The notes below the pieces were generated by a model. That model worked only from the letters and a program-made list of their open reading frames with translations, did not search any database and was not told the DNA's origin. A stretch of 64,000 nucleotides of DNA, taken from Protula sp. h YS-2021. Taxonomy: Eukaryota > Annelida > Polychaeta > Sabellida > Serpulidae. Position 1 is the stretch's first letter. Every line of letters begins with the position of its first letter. Shown here piece by piece: positions 40,841-51,799 of this stretch. The DNA is taken from contig OX457026.1 of assembly GCA_949752745.1 (NCBI GenBank), forward strand, positions 48,454,456-48,518,455, read 5' to 3'. The translations under genes were made by a program, and so were the position numbers.

Positions 40841-43723
40841 GTATGCGTTTCTTAACTACAAGTAAAATTTCCTGTTTTTAGACAAGCTGACTTGGTCGGA
40901 CTTCTGTGTTTACATCGTTTGTGGGGTGGGAGGACAGAGGGCATCCCTCTCTGTATGTAAGTCTTTTACTTCAGTTCTTTTTTTTCCATAATTCTGACTG
41001 ATTTCAAATTTTGAAAAAAATGTTCTCTTGAAAAATAAATGTTTTTTTTTTTTTTTTTTTTGGCGATCCGCCACAAATTGACCGAATGCGGGCATTTTTC
41101 TTCTGGTCGTCAATTTTCAAAATGGTTCTTTTTTCCACATTTTTTTTTCTTTCAAATTATGCATGTTCATGCATGTAAAAAATCGTGCAGTTACGCACAT
41201 ATTGAGTTTTTTAACAAATAAAGAAATAAGAGGAGAAAAAGCAGTCGTTATTCGTTCAAACCTCCTTAAATAGAGTTAAAAGGGGTTTTGATAATTTTGG
41301 ACTCGAGCTCTTTTTTGTGGGATCGTTTGGAAATTATGCACGAACATTTCCCAGGTATTTCTCTCTTGAAAAAATAGGTTTTTGGCTATTTTTCAAAAGT
41401 GTATTGCTTCCTACGTTGGATTTCTTCTAGATTTTAGAAGCATTGACCTTTCTTTTGAAAATGACTTATTTGCAATCATCCAAAAATTGGCTCAATACCG
41501 GCATTTCAAAGTTTTAGGTATCCACTGCTTCAAAACGGTTCTTCTCATGCATATAGTTTAAGTTAGATTGCTTTCATTTTTTATAGGATTGGTCCACGTC
41601 AGACCTCGTAAAAATTACTGTTGATTGAGTAGAAATTGTTCTTCATTAACCAGATCTCGGCTGGTCACAATGTCTTTGGATATTCTTGGTTTCCTTCAAA
41701 AGGCTTTGAAAGATTGGAGTTTAATACAATAAAGTTTTGTGTTTATTAAAATACTTATTAGCCACATTAGTGTTGCTTGGCATTTATCGCTGTTTTACTT
41801 ACCCACTGCAGCATAAAATAAATAAATAAAAAAAAAAGAGCATATATTACCTGTTCCAAAAAAAGGTAAATGTACTTATGTGATGTCTTGAGAAGGACAG
41901 GTGATGCGTAACGTTTTCAGTATAAATGTTCGTCCATCGTCGAACCGTCTGTCAGTCTGTCCTTCAGTCTCGTTTTCCTTGTCCGTGAATGGATTTTGGT
42001 GAAATTTTGCATGAGTAGTCTAGAGTTTGCTATCCTGTAGTGGGGGTAGAGATCTTGTGAATATAATTCCACCAGAGCTAGTAAAAGAGTTTTGATAAAC
42101 TTGCATGAGTGGTTTATATGGGTTGATTATATTTTGTTGACCGTGAGTAGTCATAACAGGGCTCGAAATTAGCAGGAGCCCGGGAGCCCGAGGCTCCCAG
42201 ATTTCGCGCCGGGCTCCGAGATTTTTGGATCTCGGAGCCCGTCTGGCTCCTGGAAAATCCGGTATTTTTATTTTTTTTTACAATACTAAAATCGGACTTT
42301 ATTTATTGTGACGTCAGAAACTTAACAATGAACTTAATTATTTTTATTTTTTGAGAAATCCATGCTTTGAAAACTGCACACTGGAGCACACCAGGTTTCT
42401 CCACAATGAAATTGATAAGAAATCAGCTTTGAAAAATTTCAAGACTACATTGTGGAACTACAACAGTGTGCAGAGCACACATATTCCCCACAGGTTCCCC
42501 ATCACTTAAACACGGCCATCAATAGTCAATCAAGAGCTGAAATTTTCCAAGTCCAGTTGGTGCATTTTCCTTGGGCGAACCCGGCCCATTTACAATACTG
42601 ATCTGTTTTTGTTCCCATAGTTGCTACATACCAAGTTTCATTAAAATCCCTGCAGTTGTTCTTGCGATATCGTGTTAAAGTCATTACGATGCTGAATAAT
42701 TTCCAGGATTTGGTAGATTTCAAAGTGCATTCGGATCATTTTCCTTGGGCCAAAGTGAAATTAAAAAAAAAAAAAAACGTTCAAAATACTATTTTTAATC
42801 CGAATCAACCTTCGTGATGATGTGCACTATCTGGTCTTTCTAATTCCAGGGTTTGGTGAAGATCCGATGAACTGTTTTAGAGATATCGCGTGAACAAAGT
42901 CCAAAACAGCTAAAAACAAACCAAAGTGAAAGTACCAAAAGTTCTTCAAAAATTCAATTTGTGACAAAAGTAAAAAATATCCCTTTAGAAATGATCGTCA
43001 CAGTATAGTCTTTCTTTCTAAAAGGTTTGATGAAGATCTGATAAAATGTTTTAGAGATATCGCGTAAACAAAGTCCAAAACAGTTAAAAAAACACTAAGT
43101 GGAAATTTAAAAAATTTGTCAAAAATTCAATTTTTGAAGAAAAAAAATCAAAATAATTCCTCAGTGCAGATCTGCACTATGTGGTCTTTCTTTCTGCAAG
43201 GTATGGTAAAGAGCTGATGGGCTATTTTTGAGATATCGCACAAACAAAGTCTAAAAACAGTACTGAAATCACTAAAATTTAAAAAAAAATTATCGGACCG
43301 CCAAAAAAATTGGTGTGCATAAAGCCACGACCATGGAGGTGAGTCCTGTAAACTTTCAGACAAAATGGCATACACATCTAAGAGGAATGAGTGGTAACGG
43401 ATGGAAAGACGGACGGACAGACAGAGCCCAATCCATAAGCCCCTCCCTAGGCATAAAGCCCCAGTTGGGTGGGGGAGGGGGCGGGGGGCTGAAAAACGAA
43501 AAGTGCCTAAGTGATGATCAGAAGAAATATCTAGCTTTGACCCTAGCCATGTTATTGATCTTTGGGCCACTTCAGGTGTTTGAATAAGGCGTCCCGATAT
43601 GATGAACAAAAAAGACTAAAATAATGAAAAAGACAAACAAGACGTAAATGAAGAAAAAGAAGCTTGGCATAACTTAGATTTCATGTTATGACAAGTGTGA
43701 CATTAATAAAAAATGGAATGCAC

Positions 43724-43768
<45 letters not shown>

Positions 43769-44558
43769 TTAATCAAACATGTATATTCCGGGCTCCCAGA
43801 TTTTGGGTCGGGCTCCCAGATTTTCAGACCCGGGAGCCCAGTGGCTCCGAGTCAAAAATGGTTAAGTTCGAGCCCTGTCATAATAATATTGTCTCAAGGG
43901 TATGCCTTGTCCGTCTTGTGAAAACGTCCCAGCAAAGCGTGTGAACGGATTGATAAGACTTTTCTGGTCTCGAGGGAGCATTCAAAATCACTGCCTCACT
44001 TAAAATTTGCTACTTTTAATGCTGCCGTATGTGTGGATCTTATGTTCTTGTGAACCGGATTCTACCAAAGCACGAGAATGGATTTTGACTAAACTCCATC
44101 TGATTGCTCATCTGAATAGCCTCTCAGACTGAATAGATTAGTTTTTAACCTGTCATGACCTGTTTAGATGGCCGCTGGCCTTTCAATTTTTATTATCAAC
44201 ATTTTTGGGCCGATTAGATTTGCTGACCTCTTTTGACTGCTCGAGGTCACCGGTGGACTTTTTTCACCTTTACCTCAAACACTGTCGTGTGCGAAAGTTG
44301 GTTTTTGGTGAAATGTGAGCCTGGATGTTTATATGAATGTCCTCTGATTATAATTTGATGACTTTGAGACACTGCTAAACTTCGAACTTCAAATTCTAGC
44401 ATTGTCGCTTTCCGTTAATGCTATTATAAGTACCAGCACCTCTTATAGTTGAATTGATAGTCCATTAACTTATCCAATTGTCGGGGCATCCGTATTCCGA
44501 CTGACTTATTACAAGTCCATGCCAAATGTTTGCTCTTGTTTTATGATATAAATTACAG
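40841..44558 (+). other. Intron 1 of the visible gene (contains nested repeats)
   Basis: 3.7 kb. It holds a family 2 repeat region (about 40990-41560), poly-T runs, an outer repeat (41930-42156 and 43878-44400, with phrases such as 'GTGAATGGATTTTGGTGAAA' and 'GAGAATGGATTTTGACTAAA' in tandem), and a TIR element inserted in that repeat. Confidence 0.6.
42157..43877. mobile_element. Non-autonomous TIR element (CAGGGCTCGAA ends) nested in another repeat
   Basis: The ends read CAGGGCTCGAAATTA and, inverted at the right, CAGGGCTCGAACTTA. Subterminal GGGAGCCC/GGGCTCCC blocks lie at both ends (42179-42240 and 43789-43850). TCATAA (42151-42156 and 43878-43883) flanks it as a 6-bp direct repeat. CAGGG termini are typical of hAT-like elements, yet hAT would give 8 bp, so the superfamily is left open. 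The interior contains three tandem ~150-bp units with 'TTAGAGATATCGCG' and 'CAAAGTCCAAAACAG', a GACGGACGGACAGACAG tract, and a long poly-T. No transposase. Confidence 0.7.
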
Positions 44559-44714
44559 AGTGTAGCGGACATGAGGTCAGTGCATGCAGGCAGCGATCAC
44601 TCCAGCGAGCAAGACACAGCGACAGGAAGTGGTGTCACGCCCAATGTCAAGGATGCACTAGAGCAAGAAATACACATATTTGAAAGACGGGAAAAACTTA
44701 TCTTTCATTTTAAG
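44559..44714 (+). CDS. Ubl-4TM-ARM gene, exon 2: acidic linker
   Basis: 156 nt (52 codons), phase 0/0, acceptor AAATTACAG, donor AAG/GTATTT (weak). A Ser/Asp/Gly-rich linker (VHAGSDHSSEQDTATGSG) is followed by an amphipathic helix L-E-Q-E-I-H-I-F-E-R-R-E-K-L that leads into the first membrane segment. Confidence 0.75.
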
Positions 44715-45428
44715 GTATTTAGAAATAAACAAAAACTTGTTTGTAAGCGTGGAAGGCCTATGGGCAAACCGCGCCGCGTGAGTTCAGTGGCCTTCCTCCA
44801 AATTCAACACGAAACAGACCAGCTGCATTGTCTTTCGCTATTATAACACATACACGTGATCATGCCTTTGATAGCCAAGCAGAGCAGGAATATGTTTCTT
44901 TTACCTCAGATACTTCCCTCTACTGTGACGCCGCCTGTTTATTCCACGGCAATGTTCGTTACGCAAAGCAAAATTGGCTTCGTCACACAGCCTTTGTCAG
45001 CGTCAAGTTGGCTTGTGCCTGTGGCGTTCGGGTGACTGTGACTAACGAAGTTCGTATGTGGTTAGATGACGCAGTATTTTCTTCTCGTGTTCAAAGCAAG
45101 AGCTCATGTGCAAAAGAAAAACAAGCACTTCTGGCTTCGGGACATGGTTCTCTGTACTTAACTCATATCGCCTACTAACCCGTACCAGTTGGCTTGACGC
45201 CATTGCGGTGTCTGGCGGATAGCGTTGTCACAAACCAGCTGTGACCCCTGGGGAGATATGTTGTGTTTAAACAAAGAGGGGATGAATATTTTAAAAAGTG
45301 GTTCTGCTAATTTATGAGTATTATTGTCATTGAGTCACAGTGGGTCTGCGCAGTAAAAGGGTGTCATACACTACAGAGCGAACCGCTGTGGAGGTTGGCT
45401 GATAACAACGGGCGGGTGTCTTTTGCAG
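44715..45428 (+). other. Intron 2
   Basis: 714 bp without repeats that I recognise. A 116-codon open frame (44828-45178) has no recognisable domain and lacks splice-compatible context. Confidence 0.5.
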
Positions 45429-45583
45429 GGCTTGCTGTACATCCACTTCCTGCTGGGCGTGCTGTGTGGCGTGACCACGTTCTGGTACAGCCTGTTCTGG
45501 ACGCTCGTCCTCTGGTACATTGCCTACACCTACTGCCCCATGTTTGTCAGGTTTGGCGGCTTCATTGGCGGACACAGTATCTA
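45429..45583 (+). CDS. Ubl-4TM-ARM gene, exon 3: first membrane segments
   Basis: 155 nt, starts phase 0 and ends after two bases of a Tyr codon (donor TCTA/GTAAGT). Contains L-L-Y-I-H-F-L-L-G-V-L-C-G-V and W-T-L-V-L-W-Y-I-A-Y-T-Y-C, probably two helices of a hairpin, then FVRFGGFIGGHSI. GC-rich and clearly different in composition from the flanking introns. Confidence 0.85.
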
Positions 45584-45834
45584 GTAAGTGCTTTCTATTA
45601 TTTACGTGCTATGTGTTCTAGTCCAATGATGTTTATGTGCTGTTTATTGCCACGATTTAAAAATCGACGAATACTTCATTTTGTTTGCATGTTAGTAGCT
45701 GAATGATGACAATAAGATATAGGAGTAGAAAAAAAAACACTACTGGAAGTACTTTGATTTTGAATTTACCGTTACACCGGGTAAGTGGAAGGCATATGAA
45801 AGCTAGTATATTAATCAATGAATTTATTTTTCAG

Positions 45835-45928
45835 CAAAACCGAGTTTTGCTTGTTTTACGGAACTGCAGCCTTGTGTCAAATGGCGGTCACCATGTTTTT
45901 TGCTTTGCATGAATGGACAAGAATCGTG
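45835..45928 (+). CDS. Ubl-4TM-ARM gene, exon 4: third membrane segment
   Basis: 94 nt completing the split Tyr codon, then 31 codons ending phase 0 at GTG/GTAAGC. Peptide K-T-E-F-C-L-F-Y then a hydrophobic helix (ALCQMAVTMFFAL) and H-E-W-T-R. Confidence 0.85.
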
Positions 45929-46147
45929 GTAAGCTTACTTAATATGTTCAATGCCTGTTTGGGGATTTAAAAAAAAGTTAATATTAGTGTTGTAATATTT
46001 AAGCAAGAGAAGATTCTCAGTCGTATTAGGCCTGGTGTTTTGACAGCTTTATTTGTGATTCAGTGATCTTGGAGTGACGTAAACGTTCGTTTTGGTACTT
46101 GTGGTGAGTAACAAAACAAATAATGTTTGCCGCGGGTTGTCTTACAG

Positions 46148-46291
46148 AGGCACGGCTGTAAGGACTGGGAGTTCGTCAACGACTGCTCGCACCAGGCTGT
46201 CTTCTCCGCCCTGCTCTACTCATCGCAGGCCCTCTGCCTCATGATCTCCGGCTGTATCGCCTGGGCCCTGCTCTGGAACATCAAAGTCGAG
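46148..46291 (+). CDS. Ubl-4TM-ARM gene, exon 5: fourth membrane segment
   Basis: 144 nt (48 codons), phase 0/0, donor GAG/GTGACA. Begins R-H-G-C-K-D-W-E-F-V-N-D-C, then a hydrophobic helix (ALCLMISGCIAWALLW) and N-I-K-V-E. The Cys pair in the loop could be disulfide-linked if lumenal, which is inference. Confidence 0.85.
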
Positions 46292-46473
46292 GTGACAATG
46301 CTCTCTTCTCTATGTTCACCTCTGTTCTGTTTGTCTGTGTTTGTAAGAATGAACATTCCGTAGTCGATAACGTATAGGAATTATTTTCGATGGAAATATT
46401 TCGCTGTCTCGTATCAATCAAACCACTTAAGGCATGGGTGATGCTAAAAGAAGTATCACTGTGAATGCTTCAG

Positions 46474-46640
46474 TATGGAGACTTCATAGAGAAGTTCCTC
46501 GTGCAGAGCAGGGACATAGAGGACGTGATGAAGGCGGCCCGTTCAGGCCGGGTCAAGGATAGGAGACAGGCGGCGTTTGAACTCGCCACTATGGCGTCGT
46601 CAGGCGATGATAACAAGTTTCGGATAGTGGCTGAAGGAGG
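46474..46640 (+). CDS. Ubl-4TM-ARM gene, exon 6: start of the armadillo-like region
   Basis: 167 nt, ends after two bases of a Gly codon (donor GGAGG/GTGAGT). Y-G-D-F-I-E-K-F-L, then a basic helix D-V-M-K-A-A-R-S-G-R-V-K-D-R-R-Q-A-A-F-E-L-A-T-M-A and D-N-K-F-R-I-V-A-E-G-G. The R-R-Q-A-A-F-E-L-A...D-N-K...I-V-A-E-G-G layout is an armadillo repeat. Confidence 0.85.
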
Positions 46641-47775
46641 GTGAGTACCTATATTTATAATAATATTTGTAGGTGTGAGCTTGCAACTAGTGATTACTGC
46701 GTAGAAAAAATTGTCCTTTCATTTGCGGTATTTGTTTAACAATGTGGCTATAGTATTAAAGAGATTTTATTACATACCGGATAATGGCAACCGACTTTTC
46801 AAGCGGGCAATAAAGGGGCGTGATAACTGGAGTACTGATGTCCACTTTCGATTCGGGAGTGATTTCGGCGATAATGATTTAGCCTTGTTGAGGCTCTTGC
46901 TTTTCGAATTCCGTCGTACATAATTGCAGGGTTCTGTAAAACCAGAAAAAGCTATAAAACCCATATTTTGACAGTGGAATTATATTTTTCCGAAAAAAAC
47001 CTAAATAAGTTATAAAAACCTATATTTTCAGAGTGGCTTATTAATTGTGCTTCTCCGTCTAGGGGAAGCGCTTTATTTTTGTGCGTTCTGTGTGCACATA
47101 TTTCCCTGTCAAAACTCAGAAATAAAACGACTGAGCAATGTACATCATAGCTTTGGGCCATTTTGGGTAATTGGGTTAGTTCACTTGGCAGGCCCATGCA
47201 TGGACATGGGTAAAGGTGTTAGGGTGATGTTCAGAACTGTATCCAGGTTGAGGGCGGGGTGTATCTGTAATCCGTATGCCTGATGTGGTGACTGACTATA
47301 GTGGTGGGTGGGGCGGGAGATGACGTCTTTGGGACCAATTGGAGCCTGCACCTCCACTGTACTTTCACTGGACAACAACCAATAACGTTTTTTGCCAAGT
47401 CATTGCTTGGAGACCTACAGCTGTTTAAAGCTCGGGAAATAAAAAATGAGACCAACTTTTTGCAACTCTGTAAAAAATGTTTCACCTAGCGTTTTGCAAT
47501 TTTGTAACTGGATTTCACCTTGCACTGATATTGCATCAAAAAAAAAAAAAGTCTCTTATGTTATTTATACCAAACAATTTGTAAAAATGACTAATACATG
47601 TAAAATAAGAATTCTGAAGCAAATAAGAAACCAGATATTTTGGGGGGCCACAGAAATCAATAATGCTTCATTTTTTTATACCAAAGGGTGAAAATAAGTT
47701 GAACAATGTAAATTCTTATCTTTTGGCGAAAGGAAAATAAAAATATTCAAAAACTGAATTTACACTTGGCTGGTT

Positions 47776-48150
47776 ATTATATGTCTCCCGTAAGGGACAC
47801 ATACGTAGATTTTGTTATGTCCGCCCGTCTGTCTGTCCGCAGTGATTTCTCAGAAACTAACGAGCCGATTGTCTCAAAACTTGCATGCATGTTTGGGGGC
47901 ACATGTCCAGATGATATCGATTTAATTTTTGGTCGTTCCTCCAAAAATCCTATTTTTGGCGGTTTTCAAACTTGGGGTGGTTGGGGGGGGGGGGTTGTGC
48001 AATTTTTTACTTTGTGCAGGCGATATATCCGAAACGGTTGGTTGGAGTTTGCTCAAACGCTGCGAGAAGAACACGCATATGGTGCGAATGTTCACTGCCG
48101 TTTTATTTTTCATTTTGTTGAAAATTTAATTTTTTTGGCGATTTTTTAAA
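47776..48150 (+). repeat. Dispersed family 1 copy in intron 6
   Basis: Palindromic head TATGTCTCCCGTAAGGGACACATA, then 'GTCCGCCCGTCTGTCTGTCC', 'GCAGTGATTTCT', and one core unit with 'GCGATATATCCGAAACGGTT', 'GTGCGAATGTTCACTGCC' and 'TTTTTTGGCGATTTTTT'. A G13 run lies at about 47982-47994. Confidence 0.75.
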
Positions 48151-48330
48151 ATTTTTGACAGGTAAAACCTGTTGGGAATATATGCGATCGACCGCGTGTC
48201 GGTCGGTCTGTCATCAAGAGCAGTTTTTAAGTTATCGTTTTAAAAATCGAATCATGAAATCCCAATAAACTTTGTAAAAAAAAAATAAAATAAAAAGCGT
48301 TGCAGTCACAACACACGGTAATATTTGCAT

Positions 48331-48470
48331 TTCTTCTTCTTCTTCTTCTTCTTCTTCTTCTTCTTCTTCTTCTTCTTGTTCTTCTTCTTCTTCTTGTTCT
48401 TCTTCTTCTTCTTCTTCTTCATCTTCTTCGTCTTCGTCTTCTTCGTCTTCGTCTTCTTCTTCTTCTTCTT
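48331..48470 (+). repeat. (TTC)n microsatellite
   Basis: Long TTC run with TTG, TCA and TCG interruptions. Leu/Phe- and Glu-rich frames across it are artefacts. Confidence 0.95.
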
Positions 48471-49093
48471 CCACCTCACTCCGCCGCCCGCGTTTTATAT
48501 AATCCGGTCAGGCAGTAAACGCTTTCTCTGTAGCACTTATCACTACGCATTGTACTGGGCATCAGACATTTAGGGGCCATGCTTAGAATTTTGTTGTCAT
48601 GTTCTCTTGCCGTTTGCTGGACTTACGGTTCAAGAAACAGACCGGGCACAAAAAGACCGGGATTCAAAGTAACATAAACGACTAGAAACTGCGTCGAAAA
48701 CTAGAATGGGTCAAGTTGAAGGACAAAACCAATGTCAACTTTTTACTAAGCCTCATTACAGACACAAAAGCCGAACGTTTGAAGAAATTAACGAACAAAC
48801 GCATTAAACCCGTCGATCTAGCAGCATGAATATCCAGTAGCACCTTTTCCAAGACGAAAATTAAAAAAAAAAATTAAATCACTTTCCTCGTGACGATCGC
48901 TCAAACTACGTTGAATTTCCTCAATGAATGTGTGCTGGTTGTTTCAACCAGTTTTCAGAAATTCACAGGAAGAACTAGAGCAGTATATTGAAAAGCCTTC
49001 TGTAAATCATGGGTGCTACATCTGGTACAGCCAATCACCTTAAAGGACTGTTTAAACACAACTCTGCCAACACTCACCGAAATTGTCAGTGGG

Positions 49094-49095
<2 letters not shown>

Positions 49096-49170
<75 letters not shown>
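49096..49170 (+). repeat. (ATT)n microsatellite
   Basis: About 25 uninterrupted ATT units. Confidence 0.95.
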
Positions 49171-49391
49171 CAGGGGAATGTCTATTGAAAACCAGCGCAA
49201 TGCAAAGAACCAGCATAGTCGAATGTTAACCATTTTCTCGTTTTTTCTTCACTTAAGCAAACCTTTTCATAAAAAGGTTATTTAATAAACGGAATATAGC
49301 AACATTCCTATTGCATTCGATTGCGGTGGCCCAGAAGTTGTCTGTACGAACATGGCAAAATGGTGAGGCGTGTAGCTGTATGTGTTTATAG

Positions 49392-49491
49392 ACTGGAGGT
49401 GCTGATCCGCATGGCGCTGTCACGTGACGAGGCGACACAGGAGCACGCCGTAGAGGCGCTGGCTGAGCTAATGACCGTGCCGGCCATCCAG
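49392..49491 (+). CDS. Ubl-4TM-ARM gene, exon 7: armadillo repeat
   Basis: 100 nt completing the split Gly codon then 33 codons, ending phase 0 at CAG/GTCAGT. L-E-V-L-I-R-M-A-L-S-R-D, then T-Q-E-H-A-V-E-A-L-A-E-L-M-T: the helix 1 and 2 pattern of an armadillo unit. The 2-kb minisatellite begins about 300 bp after its donor. Confidence 0.85.
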
Positions 49492-49779
49492 GTCAGTCGT
49501 TACAATCACCATCCCAGCTTACAGCTAACACCCCCCCAGCCAACTCACACCGCCAACAGCTCACAAGCTCACTGTCACACACCAGCCAACTCACCGACCC
49601 CCCCCCCCCCCCCCGCCCTCCTCTTGCGGCCACTAGCCCTCCCACACCGACCACAGCAACTAGACCACTCCCATCGCCCACAGGTCACCAGCTCACTCTC
49701 AGTCAATAGCCGACTCAACCCCCCCCCCCCCCACCCTCCTCCGACGGCCACCAGCTCACTCGCACCAGCCCGCTCACAC

Positions 49780-51797
49780 CGCCCACAGCTCACCAACCCA
49801 CTCACACCGCCCACAGCTCACCAGCGCACTCACACCGACCACAGCTCACCAGCCCACTCACACCGACCACAGCTCACCAGCCCACTCACACCGCCCACAG
49901 CTCACCAGCGCACTCACACCGACCACACCTCACCAGCCCACTCACACCGCCCACAGCTCACCAGCCCACTCACACCGCCCACAGCTCACCAGCCCACTCA
50001 CACCGCCCACAGCTCACCAGCCCACTCACACCAACCACAGCTCACCAGCGCACTCACACCGACCACACCTCACCAGCCCACTCATACCGACCACACCTCA
50101 CCAGCCCACTCACACCGCCCACAGCTCACCAGCCCACTCACACCGCCCACAGCTCACCAGCCCACTCACACCAACCACAGCTCACCAGCGCACTCACACC
50201 GCCCACAGCTCACCAGCCCACTCACACCGACCACACCTCACCAGCCCACTCATACCGACCACACCTCACCAGCCCACTCATACCGACCACACCTCACCAG
50301 CCCACTCATACCGACCACACCTCACCAGCCCACTCATACCGACCACACCTCACCAGCCCACTCATACCCACCTCACCTCACCAGCCCACTCATACCGACC
50401 ACACCTCACCAGCCCACTCACACCGCCCACAGCTCACCAGCCCACTCACACCGCCCACAGCTCACCAGCCCACTCACACCGACCACACCTCACTAGCCCA
50501 CTCATACCGACCACACCTCACCAGCCCACTCATACCGACCACACCTCACCAGCCCACTCACACCGCCCACAGCTCACCAGCCCACTCACACCGCCCACAG
50601 CTCACCAGCCCACTCACACCGACCACACCTCACTAGCCCACTCATACCGACCACACCTCACCAGCGCACTCATACCGACCACACCTCACCAGCCCACTAA
50701 TACCGACCACAGTTTACTAGCCCACTCACACCGCCCACAGCTCAACAGCCCACTCACACCGACCACAGCTCACCAGCCCACTCACACCGACCACAGCTCA
50801 CCAGCCCACTAATACCGACCACATCTCACCAGCCCACTCACACTGACCACACCTCACGAGCCCACTCATACCGACCACACCTCACCAGCCTACTCACACC
50901 GACCACACCTCACTAGCCCACTCATACCGACCACACCTCACCAGCCCACTCACACCAACCACAGCTCACCAGCGCACTCATACCGACCACACCTCACCAG
51001 CCCACCCACACCGACCATACCTCACTAGCCCACTCATCCCGACCACACCTCACCAGCTCACTCACACCGAACACACCTCACTAGCCCACTCATACCGACC
51101 ACACCTCACCAGCCCACTCACACCAACCACAGCTCACCAGCGCACTCATACCGGCCACACCTCACCAGCCCACTCACACCGACCACACCTCACTAGCCCA
51201 CTCGTACCGACCACACCTCACCAGCCTACTCACACCAACCACACCTCACCAGCGCACTCATACCGACCACACCTCACCAGCCCACTCACACCGACCACAC
51301 CTCACCAGCCCACTCATACCGACCACACCTCACCAGCCCACTCATATTGACCACACCTCACCAGCCCACTCACACCGACCACAGCTCACCAGCCCATTCA
51401 CACCGACCACACCTCACCAGCCCACTCACACCGACCACACCTCACTACCCACTCACACCGCCCACAGCTCACCAGCCCACTCATATTGACCACACCTCAC
51501 CAGCCCACTCACACCGACCACAGCTCACCAGCCCACTCACACCGACCACACCTCACCAGCCCACTCACACCGACCACACCTCACTAGCCCACTCACACCG
51601 ACCACACCTCACTAGCCCACTCACACCGACCACACCTCACTAGCCCACTCATACCGACCACACCTCACCAGCCCACTCATATTGACCACACCTCACCAGC
51701 CCACTCACACCGACCACAGCTCACCAGCCCACTCACACCGACCACACCTCACCAGCCCACTCACACCGACCACACCTCACCAGCCCACTCATACCGA
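49780..51797 (+). repeat. 28-bp minisatellite, about 70 copies
   Basis: Unit approximately CTCACCAGCCCACTCACACC followed by GACCACAC, with variants CAG/CAC and ATACC/ACACC. The array follows two poly-C tracts (49597-49613, 49719-49732). None of the three plus frames of the unit contains a stop, so a 28-bp unit cycles through all three frames and produces long spurious ORFs with a 28-residue period. Higher-order variant blocks are visible, for example repeated 'ACTCATACCGACCACACCTC' and 'ACTCATATTGACC' types. Confidence 0.95.
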
Positions 51798-51799
51798 CG

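Larger units (their letters stand above)
46641..49391 (+). other. Intron 6 of the visible gene
   Basis: 2.75 kb with a family 1 repeat copy (47776-48150), a (TTC)n tract (48331-48470) and an (ATT)n tract (49096-49170). Confidence 0.7.

Noticed and set aside
44828..45178. 116-residue frame in intron 2
   Set aside because: No domain, and it is not in a phase usable by the flanking exons.
48232..48573. Poly-Glu, poly-Leu and poly-Phe frames
   Set aside because: They are translations of the (TTC)n tract in different frames.
49321..50496. 391-residue open frame rich in Thr, His, Pro and Ser
   Set aside because: It starts upstream of exon 7, runs through the exon and its GTCAGT donor, and continues into a 28-bp minisatellite. 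Its periodicity is that of the DNA repeat.
49780..51797. CRISPR-like array of 28-bp repeats
   Set aside because: The repeats are contiguous with no unique spacers, and this is an animal intron.
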